Assembly: GCF_024166365.1 (NCBI RefSeq)
Contig: NC_064842.1
Coordinates: forward strand, 15,347,001-15,411,000
Reading direction: 5' to 3'
Length of the DNA: 64,000 nucleotides
Origin: Elephas maximus indicus
Lineage: Eukaryota; Chordata; Mammalia; Proboscidea; Elephantidae
The translations under genes were made by a program, and so were the position numbers. The first letter of the stretch is position 1; each line of letters starts with the position of its first letter. The notes beneath the pieces were generated by a model. That model saw nothing but the letters and a program-made list of their open reading frames with translations. It had not been told where the DNA came from and did not search any database. Shown here one piece after another: positions 33,201-44,420 of the stretch.

Positions 33201-35918
33201 TCTTCTGTTTCCTAGCTCAATTGTGCTGTCATGCAGCTAGTCAGAAACCTGAGGGTTACGTTTGATCCCTTTCTTTCCCTCATCCTCATGTCCACTATTG
33301 CTTCATTTGAAAAACTTGTATTGATTTCCTACTATGTACCATATCCTTTGTTTGGCAATTGGAATTACTGATTCAAGTTTTTCATCTTGTTTCCTCTCAT
33401 GTCCTTTCCCTCCTCACTGTCTGTCTCTGGAGTTTAGGATCTCATCATTTGCCTGGATAGGCCCCTAATAATGTTCCTGCTTCCAGTTCATCCCTCAGTC
33501 CATCCTATACTGCTGCCAGAATTATTTCTAAAAATGCAAATTTGATTCTTAAACTGCCCTGCTTAAAAACCCTTAGTGACTGCTCGTTACCCGTAAGGTG
33601 AACTCTGCCATTATATCCCTCTAATCCATTTTCTGCATTACTTAAGAGTTCCTTTAGTATGTCCTGCTATTTTAGGTCTCTATTTCCTCCTTTGTATTGT
33701 TGAATCCCACTATGGCTCTCACCCCCACTATGGCAAGACTGCTGCTAATCTTTCAAAACCCAGCTCAAGAGGATTGCTTCTTCTCTTGCTTTTCTTTTTG
33801 TGCTGTATCACAATTGTTTTTTCACATTTGTCTCTTCTAATAGACTGTAAGCTTTAAAACAACAGAGATCAGTAATATTCTTACCTGTATTTCTAACTCC
33901 TAGCATGATGTCTTGACCTAGAGGGTACTTAGGAAACATTTTTTTAAGGGATTAATTACTTTAAACCTTTTATAGTGTGTAGGAAGTAAACAAAATACGT
34001 GAAAGCACCTAGTATTAGTGCCTGCCACTTAGTTGATTTTAATAAATATATTCTTGAATCATGAGCATTCATGATTTTAGGAAAATTTTCATTGCATCAC
34101 AGAGTGGATAGGTATATCTGCTAAAGAGAAATGGACATATCCTGTTTTAAAAATAGGGGAAAATGTAGAATTGGTTTTTATACAGAAGGCTTTATCTCCA
34201 AATGATGACTTTTTTACCCCTACCATACCATACATGGAGCCTGGTGGCACAGTAGGTAAGTATTTGGCTGCTAACCAAAAGGTCAGCAGTTTGAATCCAC
34301 TAGCTACTCCTTGGAAAGTCTATGGGGCGGTTCTGCTGTGCCCTGTAGGGTCGTTAAGAGTCGGAATTGACTTGATGGCAGCAGGTTTTGTTTTTGTTTT
34401 TTTATGCCAGGTAATGATTAAATATAGTTAAAAATCCATGGTAGGCAGTATCAGAAAGAACTTTATTTAACGTTGGTTCCTATGACAAGATCTAAATATG
34501 AAAAATACTTTTTGTTCCCTTTCTTAAAATTACGGAGAAACTAGTCCATGTCTAGAAGGGACCAAAGATTCAATCAAATCTATCCTCCTATATAGAAAAC
34601 ATAAATCAGTCCCAATAGTAAAAATCTATTTTCTGATGGACCTTTTAAAGAAAAGTTTGTATATTTCTCTCACTAACTTATTTTAATAGCTAATAATTTC
34701 TTCAGAAATCTGTCTTAGACTTCATTCAGTATTATCACCATGTTGCTTTGACTTTTTTTTATAATCCCATCTTTGCATAATTTTTTCTGATCCCATACTG
34801 ATTTATAAGATGGTCCTAGTCAAGGGCATTGGGCTGGGTTTTTTATGGACCTAAAATCTTTTTCTGTCATTAACTGTAGTGAGAAGGTATATACATTCTC
34901 TCACAGCATACGCACTAAAATTTGAATGACGACGATTATTATAGCCTCTTTACAAGACTGTCACACACAATTGTACATTGTGTGGATAAAAATAAGATCA
35001 AGTGAATGCTTTAAAGCCTGAATTCGTATCAGCTGGACATGATGACATTGAACTCTAAATTACTTAAATTGATAAATATTATTGCAGGAATGTTTAAAAT
35101 TAATATGAAGCCACGGTGGGGGGGAGGGGGGTGGCTAAAGAAAAATTAACCTATATTTCAAAATGAGGAAGAGGGCTGCTGGCTTAAATTTGATGTTTTA
35201 AAGATTCTAGAAGAAATGGTTTTATGACCAACCATAAACAGATCTTAAGTATCTAATGAAGAAACTGACTTAGAGCAAGGAGGAATTTAGTTAACTCTTG
35301 GGGACTTGTAGCAACCTAGGTTTGAAAGTGATAAATACATTCAGAAAATCAAGATTCGAGAGATTCATCTGGTTTAATTTAGGGGTTGGTGAACAGCTAT
35401 AAGCAGGGGATTCTAGATTTTTTATTTATTATTATTATTATTATCAAATCCCCGGTTTCACAAATAGTAAAAGTAGATCTTAAAATCTGTATGCTTTTCC
35501 TAGTATACGTCTTCTCATCCACTGCAAGATTTTACACGTTAACTGGTAGTTTTCGAGAAGGTTCTGATAAAGTTCATTTAGTTTTTCATCCACAGCAATG
35601 GCATTTAAAATACAATATTTAAGGAGTATAATTGGTAGAGGTTTGGAAACTGGAATTCCTTCCCGTAGTATGGCCTCCAGAGAGAATAGGGCAAAACAGT
35701 GGTAGGGAAGGCTCTCAGACTTTTCCCCAACTGTTGTTTTCTACATTGTTGATACCTAGTTTTACATAATTCATGTGTACTTTAAAATTTTTTGACAGTG
35801 TTTGGTGTATAGAACAGACCAAGCTCAAGATGTAAAGAAGATTGAAAAATTCCACAGTCAACTAATGAGACTTATGGTAGCCAAGGAATCCCGCAGTGTT
35901 GCCATGGAAACGGACTGA
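27205..35918 (+). CDS. SRP9: Signal recognition particle 9 kDa protein, three coding exons
   Basis: Coding exons 27205-27276, 32233-32301 and 35799-35918 (stop TGA 35916-35918) join in frame to 86 codons, the length of human SRP9 as I recall it. The protein begins [20 protein letters not shown] and ends in a basic helix containing [18 protein letters not shown]. Both introns fall between codons (phase 0) with GT-AG ends. SRP9 pairs with SRP14; the dimer folds as alpha-beta-beta-beta-alpha halves, binds the Alu domain of 7SL RNA in cytosolic SRP and pauses elongation while the ribosome is targeted to the ER. Versus remembered human SRP9 the changes are few and conservative (for example Y4F and a terminal E to D). 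Multi-exon structure and no internal stop argue for the functional gene, not a retrocopy. No gene neighbour is visible within about 26 kb on either side. Confidence 0.97.
27277..29279 (+). other. SRP9: SRP9 intron 1, 5' part: mostly unique sequence
   Basis: Intron 1 spans 27277-32232. Its first 2 kb are AT-rich and I recognise no young repeat. A MIR-like fragment on the minus strand lies at about 29020-29215 (a degraded GAACCCAGGTCTC end). ORFs here are short and have no family resemblance. Confidence 0.6.
29280..29920 (+). mobile_element. L2 LINE relic in SRP9 intron 1, split by an RTE fragment
   Basis: CTCTTAATTGGCCTGTCTTT ... GATTACTGGATAAAGTCTCA ... TTTTTCTGGCCTTGTCTCCC fits the L2 coding relic. 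It is interrupted at 29612-29718 by an inverted RTE piece, then resumes with CTCTGTGAAGCCTTTTTACA. Confidence 0.65.
29612..29718 (-). mobile_element. 107-bp RTE fragment, inverted
   Basis: GTCCTGCACCATCCTCACAG ... CCACTGTGTCAGTCTGTCTC ... TGCTGACCTACTTTACCA is the inverted RTE C-terminal coding segment, lacking the RTE 3' terminus. Confidence 0.8.
29922..30385 (+). mobile_element. RTE LINE 3' end in SRP9 intron 1 (sense)
   Basis: Starts at CTAAGGTGCACCTGACCCAA, passes GAAAGCTGGACAACAAATAA and GAGGAAGACCCTCAATGAGA, and ends GGCACCTAACC. This is about 460 bp of the protein C terminus plus 3' end, with stops. It lies in the same orientation as SRP9. Confidence 0.88.
30386..31016. other. Unique intronic sequence between two opposed RTE tails
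   Basis: No repeat or exon is recognised. This is the spacer of a large inverted repeat formed by the RTE tails on either side. Confidence 0.5.
31017..31450 (-). mobile_element. RTE LINE 3' end in SRP9 intron 1 (antisense)
   Basis: Begins with the inverted tail TGTTGTTGTTAGGTGCAGTT and extends to AAAATACCATGGCTTAGG. It covers the same RTE segment as 29922-30385 but in the opposite orientation. Confidence 0.88.
31452..31652 (+). mobile_element. tRNA-headed SINE, variant with TTTACA-like block
   Basis: GAGTCCTGATGGCACAGTGG head, AGTCTGCTTCCGTAAAGAGT block, CCCTATAGGGCAGTTCTGCA, tail GTGAGTCAAAATTGACTTCA. Confidence 0.9.
31828..31888 (+). mobile_element. SINE tail fragment
   Basis: CCCTATAAGGTCACTATGAG TTGGAATCG is the 3' part of a SINE. 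The head is missing. Confidence 0.75.
32233..32301 (+). CDS. SRP9: SRP9 coding exon 2 (codons 25-47)
   Basis: A pyrimidine-rich tract and TTTCAG precede the exon; the donor is GTAAGT. Its 23 codons run ARVVLKYRH...KVTDDLV, the beta-strand region with the basic face (K and R residues) that contacts the SRP Alu RNA in the known family structure. Reading through the donor gives a spurious longer frame to 32379. Confidence 0.96.
32640..33960 (+). mobile_element. Long L2 LINE relic in SRP9 intron 2
   Basis: In order: GATTCTGTCCTTGGTCATTT, ACCTGTCCAGAAGAGAACTC, GAAACCTGAGGGTTACGTTT, ATTCTTAAACTGCCCTGCTT, CAAAACCCAGCTCAAGAGGA, and the 3' end TAATAGACTGTAAGCTTTAA. The frame is broken everywhere. The element is an ancient mammalian relic. 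Confidence 0.75.
34233..34402 (+). mobile_element. tRNA-headed SINE, short form
   Basis: GAGCCTGGTGGCACAGTAGG head, CAGCAGTTTGAATCCACTAG, GGGGCGGTTCTGCTGTGCCC, tail GGTCGTTAAGAGTCGGAATT and (TTTTTG)n. Confidence 0.92.
34403..35798 (+). other. SRP9 intron 2, 3' part: AT-rich unique sequence
   Basis: A (TTA)n microsatellite lies at 35417-35443, and a G-rich patch GGTGGGGGGGAGGGGGGTGG near 35114. No exon candidate has both a convincing acceptor and a donor. Confidence 0.5.
35417..35443. repeat. (TTA)n microsatellite in SRP9 intron 2
   Basis: About eight TTA/ATT units in a row. Confidence 0.85.
35799..35918 (+). CDS. SRP9: SRP9 coding exon 3 (codons 48-86 and stop)
   Basis: The acceptor is TTTGACAG. 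The 39 codons open [14 protein letters not shown] and form the last strand and C-terminal helix. The stop is TGA at 35916. The 3' UTR follows in the same exon. Confidence 0.96.
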   Translation, partial: CLVYRTDQAQDVKKIEKFHSQLMRLMVAKESRSVAMETD

Positions 35919-37012
35919 ATGGTTTAAAATGAGGACTGTCCTGTTTTAGGAAGTAAATATCTTTTGAATTTGAGAAAGTTTCAAGACAGAAAATACTTTA
36001 TGTAACTGAGTATGCTATTCGAGATCTGATCAATACCTGAGAGATGTTTTTTGGACTTTGTTATTTAATGTTTACATTAGAGAGCGAGAGAGCCTTTATT
36101 TATTTTTGGAAATTAAGCAAGTTACTCATCTAAGAAAGCTTTGCAGATTATTTTATGTTAGGCAAAATATATAATTATTTCTCTGGTAAATTTGTATCAA
36201 TAATTTGAAAATGAGGTATCAGGAAAAGCCAGTTATTCCTTAGATTTAATCTGTCTTTAAAAGAAAATTACATGTAAACATTTTGCTGCATCGATACTTC
36301 TTTTGGAGCATAAAAATTTGTGCTGTTAATGACCAACATATATAAAATGTGGTCACTGGAATTAACTATGCACATAGTATATCTAATTATGTATAGTAGT
36401 ATAATCTCAATTATATCTAAAAGTAATTTTGAATGACAAGTATGCTTTCTTTTAAACTTTCCAGATTTAGGCTATATTTTTGAACGTGAGGGATTTGTAT
36501 TGTCATTGCTTGTTGAGCTATGACTTACTCTAATCCATTTTTCAATGATAAAAATAACTGCAGTTACTTTGAATGGTTAAACGGAATGATGATCTCTAAT
36601 GGACTGAAACTACCGTATTACAGAGATATTTACTATGTATTTCCTATCTATAGTTTCTCAGAAGGGCTAAGGATTATTTGAGTTGTTAAGTCTTTCCATA
36701 TTTCCATCACACCCCTCCCCATTTTTTCTCTTGTTGTTAAGCATGACTCACAGCTGTTTCGTTTTCTAGTTAATTAGTGTGTGATATTATTTGATATTTA
36801 TTTATATTTGTAACCTGTATTTTACCACCTAAACGTAATGTTCACAGGTTAATTCCTCAAGAGTCAAATGAAGGAACTACATTAAAATATTTTTTTGTTA
36901 GAAATTTGTCATGTCGAGCAACACTTTAGTATGGAAAGGTCTATCATCGCTATGAATTTTGCCATGTATCAAAGAAGTCAGCAAATAAAATATTACACAA
37001 ATATATATTCTG
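35919..37012 (+). other. SRP9: SRP9 3' UTR with poly(A) signal
   Basis: About 1.1 kb of AT-rich, repeat-free sequence follows the SRP9 stop. AATAAA at 36984-36989 is followed by AT-rich sequence and a T/GT-rich element (TCTGTTGAAG), so cleavage is likely near 37000-37012. An ATTAAA near 36880 is an alternative weaker signal. The lack of transposons here, unlike the introns, fits a retained UTR. Confidence 0.7.
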
Positions 37013-37392
37013 TTGAAGTCTTTAACTTCTCAAGAGTTAATGATTTCTTGAGGCATACTGTATGGGGCATACTGTATTTGTTTAGTCTAATGTGAGCCTA
37101 ATGTTACTGAAAAAAATGTCTTTTTGGATTTTTATTTCTCAGCACTTACTATATGATTTTCTGAGCTGTATGTTGAGGTTAAGATTGTTTTCTTGAATAA
37201 GGAAAGTAACATCAAATCACGTAGGGTTTTATGGTTTTGAGAGGAGTTTTCTGCTCCATAATTATTGGGGTCACTGAGGCTCTTTTTGGCTTTTTTTTGC
37301 TTTCTCATTTACATTGACTTTTTAACAGTACTTTATAAAGATGATCTGGAAGAGAAAGACTGCTCAGTTTGGTATTTGTGTTCTTTGAGTCA

Positions 37393-37670
37393 TTGTGCCT
37401 TACAGCAGAGTGGTTAAGAGCAGAGGTTCCAAGTCTGATTGCCTGTGCTGGAATCCTGGTTCCATTACTTCCTGGTTCTGTGATCTTTAGACAACATGTT
37501 TCTCTATACCGCCATTTACTTCACTGAAAATTGGGGTAAAAATAGTACCTTCTTCATAGGACTATTAGGAATATTAAGTTATATAATTATTTTAAACTCT
37601 TAGCACAGTGCCTGGAATATAATAAGACTCCATAAATGGTAGCAATTGTTCTTACTTTTATTGTTATTAT
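37393..37670 (+). mobile_element. MIR SINE downstream of SRP9
   Basis: CAGCAGAGTGGTTAAGAGCA ... TGGAATCCTGGTTCCATTAC ... CTTAGCACAGTGCCTGGAAT is a near full-length MIR. Confidence 0.88.
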
Positions 37671-37944
37671 TATTTCAGGGGAAAGGGTAACCAACTCCTA
37701 ACTTTTCTCATAATTTTCAATTAAGTAATTATTTATAGATAATGTCTGCCTTTTCTGCTGAGCAATGTCAGATCTTAACTGCCCTCTTTGACAGATGGGA
37801 AGCAAGGCAGTATTGCCCCATGGAATGTGTGCTTATGAGGGCGGGAGGCTAAAATTCTTAAATACAAATTTGTGTCTGCAGAAAATAAAGTTATTAAATA
37901 AGAGGACGAGTTACCTAAATTGTAACTAGTACATTAAAAAAAAA

Positions 37945-38148
37945 AAATAACCCATTGCCATCAGGTCCATTCCAACTCATGGCAACTCCATGTGTTACAG
38001 AGTAGAACTGCTCCATAGGGTTATCTTGGCAGTAGTCTTTATGGAACTAGATTGCCAGGCCTTTCTTCTGTGGCACCTCTGGGAGGTGGGTTTGGAATGC
38101 CAAACTTTAGCTTAGTAATCGAGAGCAAACTGTTTGTGTCACCTAGTC
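37945..38148 (-). mobile_element. tRNA-headed SINE, long form
   Basis: Inverted: AACCCATTGCCATCAGGTCC, CCATGTGTTACAGAGTAGAA, CCAGGCCTTTCTTCTGTGGC, with a degraded head. Confidence 0.88.
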
Positions 38149-38699
38149 TAAAAGAATTACTAAAAGAAGGTCTTCAGATAAAAAAAAAAATGAAACCGTA
38201 AGGAAAATTGAAACATTCAGGAATGAAGGAGAAGCAACAGAAATGGTAATTATCTGAGTAAAAAATAATGAGTTCTATAAAATGTTTCATGATTGAAAAA
38301 TGGTAACATTGTCTGATGGCGTTTCCAGGGTATGTAGATGTAATAACAAAGAAGCAAGATAAAGGGACCTTTATCATGGTAAGTTTTCTGTGTTCCACTC
38401 AAAGTGGTAAAGTACTGATTCTGACTAAGCTAAAAAGCTAAAGTATGTATATTCTAATCTCTAGATCAGCTACTAAGAGAACTATGCAAAGAAATATAGT
38501 CAAAAACACAACAGATGAAATACTAAAAATTGTTTATTTCGGGGGGTGGGGCAAGAGAAGGTTAAGAGACACAGGAATAAAAAACAGAGGAAACAAACAC
38601 AAAATGGTAGACCTAAATGCAAAAACATATCTATCGTTACATTAAGTGCAAATGATCTTAGCACACAAATTGTCAGAATGGATTTTTAAAAAAGTAACC

Positions 38700-39545
38700 A
38701 AGGAGAAGTCAGCACAACTGGACTAAAACAAAAGTTAAGAAGTTTCCTAAATACAACCAAACACTTCAATGAACAGAGTAGCAGGGGCCAGGGGTCTGGG
38801 GACCATGGTTTCAGAGGCCATCTAGGTCAATTGGCATAACAAAGGTTATCAAGAAAATGTTCTGTATTCCACTTTGGTGATGGCGTCTGGGGTCTTAAAA
38901 GCTAGTAAGCGGCCATCTAAGATGCATCAAATGGTCCCAACCCACCTGGAGCAAAGGAGAATAGAGAACACCAAAGAAAAGGAAAATATGAGTCTAAGTC
39001 AAGGCCACATAAACAAGAGACTTCATCAGTCTGAGACCAGAAGAACTAGATGGTGCCCAGTTACAACCGATGACTGCCCTGACAGGGAACACAACAGAAT
39101 CCCTGAAGGAGCAGGAGAGCAGTGGGATGCAGACCTCAAATTCTAGTAAAAAAAGACCAGAGTTAATGGTCTGACTCAGACTGGAGGAACGCCAGAAGAC
39201 ATGGCCCCTGGATTCTCTGTTAACCCAGAACTAAAACCATTCCTGGAGCCAACTCTTCAGACAAAGATTAAACTGGACTATGAGACATAAAATGATACTC
39301 ATGAAGAGTGTTCTTAGGTCAAGTAGATACATGAGACTAAATGGGCAGCTCCTGTCGGAGGGCGAGATGAGAAGGCAGAAAGGGAAAGGAATGGGTTGAA
39401 TGGACATGGGAAATCCAGGGTGGAAAGGAGGAGTATGCTGTCACATTATAGAGAGAGCAGCTAGGGTCACATAAAAAGGTGTATAAATTTTTGTATAAGA
39501 CACTAACAAGCTGTAAACTTTCCCTTAAAGCACAACAAAAAAAAT
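38700..39545 (+). mobile_element. L1 LINE 3' UTR, younger, inserted in the old L1
   Basis: GGTGATGGCGTCTGGGGTCT, GCGGCCATCTAAGATGCATC, GAGACCAGAAGAACTAGATG, CTGCCCTGACAGGGAACACA, ending TTTCCCTTAAAGCACAACAA with an A run. It matches the inverted 3' UTR of the young L1 at 46794-47783. Confidence 0.78.
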
Positions 39546-40407
39546 AATAAAAGACAATTCAAAATGTAGAATCACAGTGACTTAACAGTTTTTAGCCAAT
39601 CTGTGAGAAGGTGAAACTTACGAAGGTTTTGCCCGTTTGTAATGTTAATATATACTGATGATTCTGTAATGTTCCTTGGACTCAGGCAGACATGGTTCTA
39701 GCAGCATGCTTGTCCATTTTCCACTTTTACCTCTTCAAATGTATGCCAAATAAAACCTTTCTTTTTGCTTAAAAAAAAAAAAGCAAACTGTACAAAACAC
39801 ACACTTCAAATATAATGACACAAGTAGGTTAAAAATAAAAGGATAGAAAGAGATGTACCATGCAAACAGTAATCAAGAAAAACCTAGCATGACTATATTA
39901 ATACCAGACAAAGTAGACTTCAGAGCAAAGAAAACTTCCGGGGATAAAGAGGAACAGAATATAATGATAGAAGGGTCAATTCAGCACGAAGACATAACAA
40001 TCCTAAATGTGATTGCACATAACAAATGGAGCTTTAAAATACATGAAGCAAAAACGGACAGACCTGAAAAGAGAAACACATCCACAGCTGTAGCTGAAGA
40101 CTTCAATGCTCTCAGTAACAGACTGAACTAGTAAGTAGAAAATTAGCAAGGACATAAAAGAACTGAATGAATGACACTACCATCCAAGTGAATCTACTTG
40201 ATTTTTATAGACTACCCCAACAGAATACTCAGTCTCTTCAAGTGCATATGGAATATTCACTAACATACTGGAAATCCTAGCTAGTGCATTAAGGCAAGAA
40301 AAGGAAATATAAGGCATTCAAATGGGAAAGGAAGAAGTAGCTATCTTTATTTGCAGACACTGTGATTGTCTATTTGGAGAATTCTATGGAATTTACCACA
40401 TTTTTGT

Positions 40408-42437
40408 ATATGGTGCTGCCTCCTCAAAGTCAACCTTAATAGCATGGATGGAATCAAGCTTTTGGGAGCTTCATTTGCTGACGTGGCATGACTCAAAATG
40501 AGAAGAAACAGCTGCAAACGTCCATTAATAATCAGAACATGGAATGTGTGAAGTTTCAATCTAGGAAAATTGGAAGTCATCAAAAATAAAATGGAACACA
40601 TAAACATCGATATCCTAGGCATTTGTGAGCTGAGATGGACTGGTATTGGTGATTTTGAATCAGACAATCATATGGTCTACTATGTCAGGAATGACAATTT
40701 GAAGATGAATGGTGTCGCATTCTTCATCAAAAAGAACATTTCAAGATCTATCCTGAAGCACGATGCTGTCAATGACAGGATAATATCCATATGCCTACAA
40801 GGAAGATCAGTTAATACTATTATTCAAATTTACTCACCAACCACTAATGCCAAAGATTAAGAAATTGAAGATTTTTACCAATTTCTGCAGTCTGAAATGG
40901 GTCAAATATGTAATCAAGATGCATTGATAATTACTGGTGATTGGGAATGCGAAAGTTGGAAAAAAAGAAGAGGACTGGTAGTTGGAAAATATGGTCTTGG
41001 TGATAGAAATGATGCTGGAGGTCGCATGGTAGAATTTTGCAAGACCAACAAATTATTGCAAATACCTGTTTTCAACAACATAAAGAGCGAGTATACACAC
41101 GGACCTTGCCAGATGGAATGCACAGGAGTCAAATCAGAAACCATTGAACAATATCATTAATATCACATGCCAGCAAAATTTTGCTGAAGATCATTCAAAA
41201 GCGGTTGCAGCAGTACATCAACAGGGAACTGGCAGAAATTCAAGCCGGATTCAGAAGAGGACATGGAACCAGGGATGTCATTGCTGATGTCAGATGGTTC
41301 TTTGCTGAAAGCAGAGAATACCAGAAAGATGTTTACCTGTGTTTTATTGACTATGCAAAGGCATTCCACTGTGTGGATCATAACAAATTATGGATAACAT
41401 TGTGAAGAATGAGAATTCCAGAACACTTAATTGTGCTCATGAGGAACGTGTACATAGGCCAAGAGGCAGTCGCTCGAACAGAACAAGGGCATACTGCGTG
41501 ATTTAAAATCAGGAAGCGTGTGTGTCGGGTTGTATCCTTTCACCATATTTATTCAGTCTGTAAGCTGAGCAAATAATCAGAGAAGCTGGACTATATAAAA
41601 TGAAGAAGAATGCGGCATCAGGATTGGAGGAAGACTCATTAACAACTTGCGATATGCAGATGACACAACCTTGCTTGCTGAAAGTGAAGAGATTTAAAGC
41701 ATTTACTGATGAAAATCAAAGACTACAGCCTTCAGTATGGATTACACCTCAACATAAAGAAAACAAAAATCCTCACAACTGGACCAATAAGCCACATCAT
41801 GATAAATGGAGAAAAGATTGAAGTTGTCAAGGATTTCATTTTACTTGGATCCACAATCAACACCCACGGGAGCAGTTGTCAAGAAATCAAGCGACACATT
41901 ACACTGGGCAAATCTGTTGCGAAAGACCTCTTTAAAGTGTTAAGAAGCAAAGATGTCACTCTGAGGACTAAGGTGTGCCTGACCCAAATCATGGTATTTT
42001 CAGTCGCCTCACATACATGTGAAAGCTGGACAGTGGATAAGGAAGACTGAAGAAAAATTGATACCTTTGAATTCTGATGTTGGCGAAGAATACTAAATAC
42101 ACCATGGACTGCCCAAAGAACAAACAAATCTGTCTTGGAAGAAGTACAGCCAGAATGCTCCTTAGAAAGGAGGATGGTGAGACTTCGTCTCACATACTTT
42201 GAACATGTTATCAGGATGGACAAGTCCCTGAAGAAGGACATCATGCTTGGTAAAGTAGAGGGTCCGCAAAAAAGAGGAAGACCCTAGACGAGATGGACTG
42301 ACACAGTGGCTGCAACAATGGGCTGAAACATAGCAACAATTGTGACCACGGTGCAGGACCAGGCAGTGTTTCGTTCTGTCGTACATAGGGAGGGTCGCTA
42401 TGAGTCAGAACCGACTCGACGGCACCTAACAACAACA
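40408..42437 (+). mobile_element. RTE LINE, internally deleted copy
   Basis: Begins at GGTGCTGCCTCCTCAAAGTC, encodes the apurinic-type endonuclease (frame 40570-40860, with ILGICELRWTGIGDFESDNH), then jumps near 41137 from the end of the endonuclease to the RT domain. About 0.9 kb is missing relative to the copy at 51711. The RT catalytic box YADD is intact at 41653-41664, but frames are broken. It ends GGCACCTAACAACAAC. Similar strings ATGGAATTTAC and ATGGAATCTAC flank it. Confidence 0.88.
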
Positions 42438-42538
42438 TGGAATCTACAAAATGCTACAGAACTAATAGGTTAGCAAGGTTGCAGGTCATAAAAACAGTAT
42501 ATAAAAATCTATTTTATGTCTATATATACCAATAAGCA

Positions 42539-42709
42539 GGAAACGCTGGTGGTGTAGTGGTTAAGTGCTATGGCTGTTAACCAAGAGGTCAGCAGTTCGA
42601 ATCCGCCAGGCGCTCCTTGGAAACTCTACAGGGCAGTTCTACTCTGTCCCGTAGGGTCGCTATGAGTCGGAATCAACTCAACGGCAGTGGGTTTGGTTTT
42701 TTGGTTTTT
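42539..42709 (+). mobile_element. tRNA-headed SINE, short form, perfect 9-bp duplication
   Basis: GGAAACGCTGGTGGTGTAGT head, intact B box AGTTCGAATCCGCC, tail GGTCGCTATGAGTCGGAATC and TTTGGTTTTTTGGTTTTT. CAATAAGCA flanks it exactly at 42530-42538 and 42712-42720, indicating a comparatively recent insertion into the old L1. Confidence 0.95.
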
Positions 42710-43324
42710 AGCAATAAGCAATCATACATTAAAATTAAAAAGACAACATCTATAGTAGCATCAAAAGATGATATGTAAGACTTGTACACTGAAAACTACC
42801 AAACATTACTGAGAGAAAAAGACATAAGTGAGCAATATGTCTTATTCATGGGTTGGAAGAATCTATTGTAAGGATGTTATTTCCCCCAAAACTTATCTAT
42901 AAATTACATCCAATCCCAATTAAAACTCCAGCAGTCTTTTTACGTAGAAATTAACAAGCTGATTCTAAAATTCGTAATGGAAAACCAAAGAACCCAGAAT
43001 AGCTAAAACAACTAAAACAAAGAAAGTTGAAAGACTAACACTACCTTTTTTGAAGTCTTATTATAAAGGCACAGTGCTCAAGACAACATCAAGACAAAAA
43101 CTAGGTAGATAGAACAGAACAGAGTTTAGAAACAAACCCATGCAAATATGGACAACTGATGTTAGCCAATGGTGCAAAAGCAGTTCAGTAGAGAAAGAAT
43201 AATCTTTTCAACAAATGACGCTGGAACAACTGGATCCCAGCCCAGTGCCATCGAGTCGAGAACTGGATAGCCGTATGTAATAAGGTGAACTTTGATACCT
43301 CATACGATACACAAAAATAACTAA

Positions 43325-44420
43325 TATACATAGCTGATTATTGTAATTACTTTAAGTTGTACAGCTGTAAAAAGTTGAACTGGCGAAAGTCGTGTGATGG
43401 ATATAGTCACAGCAACAACACTGGACAAAAACAGTAGCTGCTGAGGCTGCTTATAAACAACCAAAAACCTCATGAGGTTTAGTTCCTTGGTTTGGGGATT
43501 TAGAGTCATGGTTTTATAGGACCTCCCAGTTAATTGGCCTAATAACGTGTTTAGTTTTTTTGTTCCACCTCCTAGTTCGTCATATAGTGCCTGAGGTCTT
43601 AAAAGCTTGTACGCGTCATCCAAGGCACAACAATTGGTCTCTATTTGCCTGGTGTAACACAGGAAGAAGGAGAGCCAGGGATAGGAGGAGAATATGGAAT
43701 GTGTGGCTGATCCCCTCCAAGAACTGCCTCCTTTGCCATGAGATCAGAGGAACTAGATGGTGCCTGGCTACCTACCTGAGTATTTTGATCGAAGATTCCA
43801 TAGAAGAATCCTGATCAAAAGGGGGAAAATGTAGAACAGAATTTCAAAGTTTCATGAACTCCAGACTTTCTGGAGCCAAGGGGACTGGATGAACCCCTGA
43901 AACTATTGCCTTGAGATAATCTTTAAACCTTAAACCAAAACTATTCCCTGAAGTCTTCTTAAAACCAAACAATAATTTAGCTTAATGCCTTCCTTAAGCA
44001 TTATGCTCTTCTAAAAACTATATGGGATCACTGAATGGACACGGAAGTAGAAAGTAGAGGGAAGGAGTGTGCTGTCTCATTAGAGGGAGAGCGACTAGGA
44101 GTATACAGCCAGGTGTGTGTAAATTTTTATATGAGAGTCTAACTTGATTTGTAAACTTTCACTTAAAGCACAATAAAAATTAAAAAAAAAACTACATGGG
44201 ATCAAAGTGTCAACAGCAACTCAAAAGATTAGGCAGGAAGCTTAGTGGGGCAGTGAATTTATGTTAATGGAGGAGGAACAACTCAGAGAAGGAGAGTGAG
44301 AATTGTTGCACAACTCAAAAATGTAATCAGTGTCTCTGGATTGTACACGTAGGAACTTGAATTGGTATATGTTTTTGCTGAGTATACTCTCAACAACAAC
44401 AAAATGAAATAAAAAAAGAA
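43325..44420 (+). mobile_element. L1 LINE 3' UTR sequences inserted in the old L1
   Basis: One 3' UTR runs from about 43500 (GGACCTCCCAGTTAATTGGC, GAGGTCTTAAAAGCTTGTAC, ATGAGATCAGAGGAACTAGA) to CACTTAAAGCACAATAAAAA near 44180. A second partial tail ends near 44420 with AACAACAACAAAATGAAATA. No coding content is visible. Confidence 0.7.

Larger units (their letters stand above)
32302..35798 (+). other. SRP9: SRP9 intron 2
   Basis: This intron carries an L2 relic (32640-33960), one short-form SINE (34233-34402) and otherwise unique AT-rich DNA. A (TTA)n run lies at 35417-35443 and a G-rich patch near 35117. Nothing looks like an additional exon. Confidence 0.6.
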
